A stretch of 64,000 nucleotides of DNA from Geodermatophilus aquaeductus (GTDB taxonomy: Bacteria > Actinomycetota > Actinomycetes > Mycobacteriales > Geodermatophilaceae), in the NCBI RefSeq assembly GCF_900182545.1, contig NZ_FXTJ01000001.1, forward strand, positions 868,001 to 932,000. Reading direction: 5' to 3'. Below the pieces are notes generated by a model. That model was given only the letters and a program-made list of their open reading frames with translations. It was not told the DNA's origin and did no database searches. Below are positions 59,820-64,000 of this stretch, one piece after another (within the stretch, counting starts at the first letter, position 1; each line of letters starts with the position of its first letter). Both the position numbers and the translations under genes were made by a program.

Positions 59820-60332
59820 ATGCCGGTCCAGCGCCTCAACCACGCCGTCCTCTACGTCCGCGACGTCGAGCGCAGCACCGCCTTCTACCGCGACGTGCTC
59901 GGCTTCCGCGTGAAGGTCGAGATCCCCGGCCGGGCGGTGTTCCTCCAGGCCGAGGGCTCGACCAACGACCACGACCTCGGCCTGTTCGCCGTCGGGACCG
60001 GCGCCGGTCCCTCCCAGGCCGGGCGCGCGACCGTCGGGCTCTACCACCTGGCGTGGGAGGTCGACACGCTCGCCGAGCTCGTGCGGGTCCGCGAGGCGCT
60101 GGTCGCCGCCGGTGCGCTGGTCGGCGCCTCCGACCACGCCACCACCAAGGCCCTCTACGCGCAGGACCCCGACGGGCTGGAGTTCGAGGTCTCCTGGCTG
60201 CTGCCGGCCGACCTGATCGACGACGAGGTCCGCGCGCGGGCGATGGCCATCCGCCCGCTGGACCTCGACGCGGAGATCGCCCGCTACGGCGCGCAGACCC
60301 GGGGCGGACTGGGCGTCTCCGTCCCGGCCTGA
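59820..60332 (+). CDS. VOC-family (glyoxalase/extradiol dioxygenase) protein
   Basis: 170 aa from an ATG at 59820. The betaalphabetabetabeta modules start RLNHAVLYVRDVERSTAFYRDVLGF and VGLYHLAWEVDTLAELVRVREAL. Metal ligands are probably His7 (NHAV), His in YHLAWEV and Glu in DGLEFEVSW. The length and two-module layout suit a catechol-2,3-dioxygenase-like enzyme or a resistance/detoxification VOC protein. The dense array of palindromes upstream implies inducible expression. Confidence 0.87.
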   Translation: MPVQRLNHAVLYVRDVERSTAFYRDVLGFRVKVEIPGRAVFLQAEGSTNDHDLGLFAVGTGAGPSQAGRATVGLYHLAWEVDTLAELVRVREALVAAGALVGASDHATTKALYAQDPDGLEFEVSWLLPADLIDDEVRARAMAIRPLDLDAEIARYGAQTRGGLGVSVPA

Positions 60333-60406
60333 GCCGATGGGTCGGACCCCGTTCGGTTGGGCATGACGCGGGTCGACCGCAGCCGGACCGACCCCCGGGA
60401 GTCCCC

Positions 60407-61210
60407 GTGACCCTGCCGACCGCCCGTCCCCTCGCCCTCGTCACCGGCGCCTCCAGCGGCATCGGCCTGGAGCTGGCCAAGCAGTTCGCCGAGCACGGCT
60501 ACGACCTCGTCGTCGCCGCGGAGGACGACGAGCTCGACGCCGCCGCCGAGACGCTGCGCGGCCTGGGCGCCGCCGTCTCCCCGGTGCGCGGCGACCTGAC
60601 GAGGTACGAGGACCGCGAGCTGCTCGTGGCCGCCTGGCGCGGCTCGGGCCGGCCGCTGGCCGCCGCGGCCATCAACGCCGGCGTCGGCGTCGGCGGCGCC
60701 TTCGTGGACACCGACCTCGACGCCGAACTCGGCATCGTGGCCCTGAACTGCGGGTCCACGGTGCACCTCGCCAAGCGCGTCGCGCAGGACATGGCCGCCG
60801 AGGGTGAGGGCCGGATCCTGTTCACCTCCTCGGTGGCCTCGCAGGCGCCCCAGCCCTTCCAGGCCGTGTACGGCGCGAGCAAGTCCTTCGTGCAGCACCT
60901 GTCCCTGGCGCTGCGCGAGGAGCTCTCCGACAAGGGCGTGAGCGTCACCGCGCTGCTGCCCGGCCCCACCGACACCGAGTTCTTCGACCGCGCCGACCTG
61001 ACCGACACCCGGATGGGCGCGACCGATGCGAAGGACGACCCCGCGCTGGTCGCCCGCCAGGGGTTCGAGGGCCTGATGAAGGGCGAGGCGTCGGTCTTCG
61101 CCGGGTCCCTGGCCAGCAAGGCGATGGGCCGGCTGTCGGCGGTCACGCCCGGGAACGTGGCGGCCAAGCTCAACCGGAAGATGGCCGAGCCGGGCTCCGC
61201 CGGGAGCTGA
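60407..61210 (+). CDS. Short-chain dehydrogenase/reductase
   Basis: 267 aa from a GTG at 60407. NAD(P) motif LVTGASSGIGLELAKQFAEHGYDLV, AINAGVGVGG (the NAG position), the catalytic Ser in FTSSVASQAP and YGASK are all present (YxxxK). Classical SDR fold. The C-terminal PGPTDTEFFDRADLTDTRMG resembles short-chain oxidoreductases of unknown substrate. It follows the VOC gene by 75 bp and may be co-transcribed. Confidence 0.9.
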   Translation: MTLPTARPLALVTGASSGIGLELAKQFAEHGYDLVVAAEDDELDAAAETLRGLGAAVSPVRGDLTRYEDRELLVAAWRGSGRPLAAAAINAGVGVGGAFVDTDLDAELGIVALNCGSTVHLAKRVAQDMAAEGEGRILFTSSVASQAPQPFQAVYGASKSFVQHLSLALREELSDKGVSVTALLPGPTDTEFFDRADLTDTRMGATDAKDDPALVARQGFEGLMKGEASVFAGSLASKAMGRLSAVTPGNVAAKLNRKMAEPGSAGS

Positions 61211-61232
61211 GCCCTCCGGCACGATCCGGGGC

Positions 61233-61808
61233 GTGACCGAGCTCCTCCCCGCCCCCGTCGAGGTCCCCGCCGGCCCGCTGCTGCTGCGTCCGTGGCGGGC
61301 CGGCGACGCGCCGGCCGTCCTCGCCGCGCTCACCGACCCCAGCACCGACGTGTGGAGCAACCCGGGCCGCGTCGCCACCCCCGGCGACGCGGCCGTCTGG
61401 GTGGCCCGACGTGCCGACTGGAGCAGCGGGCAGATCGCCGCCTGGGCCGTCGCCGACGCGGCCACCGGCGAGCTGCTCGGCTCGGTGAACCTGCACGCGA
61501 TCGACCGGCACCAGGGCGACGCGGAGGTCGGCTACTGGACCGTCCCCGCGGCGCGCGGGAGGGGTGTCGCGCCGCGCGCCGTCGACGCGGCTGTGCGCTG
61601 GGGCTTCGCCACGCTGCCGGTCGACCGGGTCGAGCTCGTGCACGCCGTGGAGAACCCGGCGTCGGGGCGGGTGGCGGAGAAGGCCGGGTTCACCTTCGAG
61701 GGCCGGCTGCGCCGCTCCTACCGCTACGGCGACGGCGTCAAGCGCGACGAGCTGCTGTGGGCCCGCCTGGCCGACGACGACGTCCCCGACCTCAGCAGCC
61801 GCAGCTGA
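61233..61808 (+). CDS. GNAT-family N-acetyltransferase (RimJ/RimL-like)
   Basis: 191 aa from a GTG at 61233. Acyl-CoA-binding region: VGYWTVPAARGRGVAPRAVDAAVRWGF (R/Q-x2-G-x-G/A). The motif VHAVENPASGRVAEKAGFTFEGRLRR is typical of ribosomal-protein alanine acetyltransferase-like members. The substrate could be a protein N-terminus, an amino acid or an antibiotic. It overlaps the converging rhodanese gene by 17 bp. Confidence 0.88.
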   Translation: MTELLPAPVEVPAGPLLLRPWRAGDAPAVLAALTDPSTDVWSNPGRVATPGDAAVWVARRADWSSGQIAAWAVADAATGELLGSVNLHAIDRHQGDAEVGYWTVPAARGRGVAPRAVDAAVRWGFATLPVDRVELVHAVENPASGRVAEKAGFTFEGRLRRSYRYGDGVKRDELLWARLADDDVPDLSSRS

Positions 61809-62256
61809 CGGTGCGCGGCGCGGTGAGCGGGTCGACGTCGGGCCGGGTGAGGCCGTCGGCGGTCTCCACCGGCAGTCCCTCGCGGGCCCAGTACTCGAAG
61901 CCGCCGATCATCTCCCGCACCCGGTAGCCGAGCAGCGCCAGCGCGAGCGCGGCGCGCGTGGCGCCGTTGCAGCCCGGCCCCCAGCAGTAGGTGACCACCG
62001 GGACGGACCTGTCCAGCTCGGCCTCCGCGCGGGCCGCGACCTCCCGGCCGGGCAGGTGCACCGCGCCGGGGACGTGCCCCTGGTCCCACGCTTCGCGGCT
62101 GCGGCTGTCGAGCAGCACGAAGCCCGGGGCGCCGGACTCCAGCGCGGCGTGCACGTCGCTGACGTCGGTCTCCACGGCCAGCCGGCGGGCGAAGTGCGCG
62201 GCGGCCTCGGCGGGGTCGGTGCTCCAGTCGGTGGTCACGCCGTCGAGCCTGGGCAC
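61792..62256 (-). CDS. Rhodanese-domain protein
   Basis: 154 aa from a GTG at 62256 (GTG 62238 is possible). The rhodanese fold is seen in FVLLDSRSREAWDQGHVPGAVHLPG, and the active-site Cys is in VTYCWGPGCNGATRAAL. The loop CWGPGCNGA is the wider variant seen in single-domain rhodaneses. It probably carries sulfur or serves a redox role. The C-terminus ends in CGC, which could add a second redox or metal site. Confidence 0.88.
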   Translation of the reverse strand: MPRLDGVTTDWSTDPAEAAAHFARRLAVETDVSDVHAALESGAPGFVLLDSRSREAWDQGHVPGAVHLPGREVAARAEAELDRSVPVVTYCWGPGCNGATRAALALALLGYRVREMIGGFEYWAREGLPVETADGLTRPDVDPLTAPRTVSCGC

Positions 62257-62330
62257 TCCGGCGCCTCGTGGCGAGGTCGCCGCCTGCCAGGAACCGCACC
62301 GATCCGGACGCGTCCGGGGGGTGACGTCGG

Positions 62331-62358
62331 TGGAGAGTCTCTCTAGAGTGGCTCTCCA
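62331..62358. promoter_or_regulatory. Nested palindromic operator overlapping the tetR start codon
   Basis: Outer arms TGGAGAG (62331-62337) and CTCTCCA (62352-62358) surround the perfect inner palindrome CTCTAGAG (62341-62348). Of 14 base pairs, 12 are complementary. The last A is the first base of the tetR ATG, so a bound repressor would block both transcription and start-codon access. Autoregulation is strongly implied. Confidence 0.75.
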
Positions 62359-62978
62359 TGACGGCTGCCCAGCAGGTCACGCCCGACCGCATCGCCATCG
62401 CCGGGCTGCGACTGTTCGCCGAACGTGGCTACGCCGGGACCTCGATGGAGGAGGTCCGGCGCGCGGCGGGGATCTCCAACGGCAGCCTCTACCACCACTT
62501 CCCGTCCCGGGCGCACCTCGCGGCGCGGCTCGTCCTCGACGGCATGGGGCAGTGCCAGGACGGCGTGCGGCGGGTCCTGGCCGCCGCGGGCTCCGCGGAG
62601 GCGGGCATCCGGGGCGTCATCGAGGACCAGTCGGGCTGGGTGGAGGACCATGCCGACCTCGCGCGCCTGCTGTACGGCGAGCTCCCCGACGACGTCCTCC
62701 TCGCCGCCGAGCCGCGGTTCGGCGAGGACAACCGCCGCTACGTCGAGGACGTCGGCGGCTGGCTGCGCGCCCGGGCCGAGCGCGGCGAGCTCCGGCGCCT
62801 CCCGTTCCCCGTGACCCACGCCCTGTGGCTGGGACCGGCCCAGGAGCTGGCGCGCCAGTGGCTGCAGGGCCGATCGCGGATCCCACCCCGGGAAGCGGCC
62901 CGCGACCTGGCCGAGGGGGCCTGGCGTGCCCTGGCCGGTTCCACCCCCACCGCAACGGCGCAGGAGGGCACGGCATGA
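62358..62978 (+). CDS. TetR-family transcriptional regulator
   Basis: 206 aa from the ATG at 62358, with no room for an upstream ribosome binding site, so a leaderless transcript is likely. HTH: IAIAGLRLFAERGYAGTSMEEVRRAAGISNGSLYHHFPSRAHL, a classical TetR domain. The C-terminal ligand domain contains Trp and acidic helices. It overlaps the downstream thioesterase gene by 4 bp (ATGA), so the pair forms one unit that the repressor itself controls through 62331-62358. Confidence 0.9.
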   Translation: MTAAQQVTPDRIAIAGLRLFAERGYAGTSMEEVRRAAGISNGSLYHHFPSRAHLAARLVLDGMGQCQDGVRRVLAAAGSAEAGIRGVIEDQSGWVEDHADLARLLYGELPDDVLLAAEPRFGEDNRRYVEDVGGWLRARAERGELRRLPFPVTHALWLGPAQELARQWLQGRSRIPPREAARDLAEGAWRALAGSTPTATAQEGTA

Positions 62979-63412
62979 CGACGACAGAGGACGGCCTGCG
63001 CAGGGACGTCGCCGAAGCTGTCCTGCGGCTGCCGGCGGCCGCAGCCCTCGGCTTCGCCTTCGAGGAGCTCGCCGACGGCCGTGCCGTGACCCGGCTGGGG
63101 TGGCGGCCCGAGCACTCGCACGCGCCGGGGGCGTTCCAGGCCAACCCGATCGCGGCGCTGGCGGACTTCACCGGCGTCAGTGCCGGCGTCACCCTGCTGC
63201 CGGCCGGTGCGACGGCGGCCACCGCGGACTACACGGTCAAGTTCCTCAGCGAGGCCCGCGGGGAGGCCCTCGTCGCCCGCGGCCGGGTCGTGCGTCCCGG
63301 CACCACCCTGACGGTCGCTGCCGTCGACGTGTTCGCCGTGTCCGGGGGGCGGGAGGAGCTGTGCGCCACCGCTCTCGTCACCATGCGGAACACCCGCCCC
63401 CGTGCTGCCTGA
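62975..63412 (+). CDS. PaaI/hotdog-fold thioesterase (DUF4442-like)
   Basis: 145 aa from an ATG overlapping the tetR stop, with AGGAGGG 6 nt upstream. Hotdog-fold features: AAALGFAFEELADGRAVTRLGWRPEHSHAPGAFQANPIAALADFTGVSAGVTLLP, then ADYTVKFLSEARGEALVARGRVV. The His/Asn pair near residue 50 and the Asp in LADFTG fit acyl-CoA thioesterases of the PaaI type. It likely hydrolyses an aromatic or short-chain acyl-CoA whose accumulation is sensed by the neighbouring TetR. Confidence 0.83.
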   Translation: MTTTEDGLRRDVAEAVLRLPAAAALGFAFEELADGRAVTRLGWRPEHSHAPGAFQANPIAALADFTGVSAGVTLLPAGATAATADYTVKFLSEARGEALVARGRVVRPGTTLTVAAVDVFAVSGGREELCATALVTMRNTRPRAA

Positions 63413-63433
63413 GAGGGCTTGACGGATCTACCG

Positions 63434-63452
63434 CTGACATCTGAGATGTCAG
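63434..63452. promoter_or_regulatory. Perfect 19-bp operator (GntR/FadR type) at the gntR start
   Basis: CTGACATCTGAGATGTCAG is an exact inverted repeat of 9-bp arms around one central base. Its right half includes the ATG at 63446. Sites of this shape are recognised by FCD-type GntR regulators in actinobacteria. Autoregulation is inferred. Confidence 0.75.
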
Positions 63453-64000
63453 TTGTGACCGCACCGCTCGTCCCCGTCGGCCGGGTGCTGCTGCGCGACC
63501 AGGCGCTGGTCCGCATCCGGACGGCGATCGTCAGCGGCGAGCTCCCGCCCGGCTCGGTGGTCAAGGACGCCGACCTCGCCGCCCGCCTCGGCCTGTCGGT
63601 GGCCCCGGTGCGCGCCGCGCTGGCCCGGCTGGTCGACGAGGGGCTGGTCGAGGCCAAGCCGCAGAGCCACACCCGCGTCACGCCGCTGCGGCCGCGGCAG
63701 GTGCGCGACGCCGCCGTCGTGGTCCGGGCGATGCACGAGCTCGCCGCGCGCGAGGGCGCCGGGCGGACGACGGCCGACGACGTCGTCGCCATGGGCGTGG
63801 CCAACGCGCGGTTCGCCGCCGCGGTCGACGCCGGTGACCTCGACGCCGCGCTCGACGCCGACGACGACCTGCACGCCGTCCTGCTCGCCCGCGCCGGCAA
63901 CACCGCGCTGACGGCGACCGTCGAGCGGTTCACGCCCACCATCCGCCGGCTGGAGCGGGCCCGCTTCGCCGCGGCGCACGGCCGGGAGTCGGTCGCGCTG
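63446..64000 (+). CDS. GntR-family (FCD) transcriptional regulator, 3' end cut by window edge
   Basis: 185 codons are visible. The winged HTH reads ALVRIRTAIVSGELPPGSVVKDADLAARLGLSVAPVRAALARLVDEGLVE, with the FadR/FCD-type opening 'I-x2-G-x-L-x-PG'. The helical effector domain begins VVVRAMHELAAREGAG. The ATG at 63446 lies within the operator; a GTG at 63455 just after it is the likelier start if the operator is untranslated. Target genes are beyond the window. Confidence 0.88.
   Translation, partial: MSVVTAPLVPVGRVLLRDQALVRIRTAIVSGELPPGSVVKDADLAARLGLSVAPVRAALARLVDEGLVEAKPQSHTRVTPLRPRQVRDAAVVVRAMHELAAREGAGRTTADDVVAMGVANARFAAAVDAGDLDAALDADDDLHAVLLARAGNTALTATVERFTPTIRRLERARFAAAHGRESVAL

Noticed and set aside
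62331..62358. Palindrome at the tetR start considered as a terminator of the divergent rhodanese gene
   Set aside because: It is at the 5' side of both genes, is AT-richer than the local terminators and overlaps the start codon, which fits an operator.

Overview
The window is about 64 kb of very GC-rich DNA, densely packed with genes on both strands. Many starts are GTG and many adjacent genes overlap by 4 bp (GTGA or ATGA). Terminators are long GC hairpins without T-tracts. Gene content (an ini-type dynamin cluster, an EfeUOB iron system behind a DtxR/IdeR-like box, PASTA-type Ser/Thr kinases, a GAF-ANTAR regulator, RsbW/RsbU-like proteins, a DUF222/HNH protein) points to a high-GC actinobacterium. 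My best guess is Geodermatophilaceae (Blastococcus, Geodermatophilus, Modestobacter), inferred from style and content rather than any database match. No rRNA, tRNA, CRISPR array, complete IS element or prophage was seen.

Layout. 1-3.5 kb: a truncated phosphotransferase diverges from a marR gene with an operator between them, followed by SRPBCC, GlsB-like and metallo-beta-lactamase-fold genes. 3.5-14 kb: an ini-type cluster. A LuxR/AAA regulator and a membrane-anchored Hsp70-like protein run leftward; a strongly repetitive IniB-like protein and two dynamin-like GTPases (IniA/IniC-like) run rightward. 14-18.5 kb: an enoyl-CoA hydratase-like gene, then efeU-efeO-efeB. 18.5-24.6 kb: two tandem PASTA kinases, a membrane protein, cinA and a small SRPBCC gene. 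24.6-27.8 kb: DUF222/HNH, a parS-like palindrome and an AidB-like acyl-CoA dehydrogenase.

27.9-41 kb is mainly signalling: PAS-PAS-GGDEF-EAL, NYN, a Cys-rich mini-protein, PilZ, two RsbW-like ATPases, GAF-ANTAR and a PAS-PAS-GAF-PP2C phosphatase. Nucleoside hydrolase, ATP-grasp ligase and APC transporter genes are interspersed. An 821-bp gap here carries an 86-bp direct repeat. 41-46.4 kb: a nucleobase permease, then a compact locus encoding an adenylation-carrier-thioesterase protein and its own phosphopantetheinyl transferase.

46.4-54.2 kb is a thiamin island with two TPP riboswitches. Leftward: riboswitch, cytX-thiO-thiS-thiG-tenI. Rightward: a tenA_E/tenA_C pair, then a second riboswitch and thiM-thiE-thiD. 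No thiC is present, so pyrimidine supply here looks like uptake and salvage. 54-64 kb: DUF1028/tetR, an alpha/beta hydrolase, mntH and Fe/Mn sod, a Mut7-C protein, a VOC dioxygenase with paired palindromic operators, SDR, GNAT, rhodanese, tetR-thioesterase with an operator over its start codon, and the beginning of a gntR gene with a perfect 19-bp operator.

The most unusual items are the repeat architecture of the IniB-like protein with its Hsp70-like neighbour, the stand-alone A-T-TE/PPTase locus, a GC-rich sequence apparently translated as the N-terminus of ThiG, the repeated occurrence of 15-bp in-frame tandem repeats at gene 5' ends, and several strong orphan palindromes.
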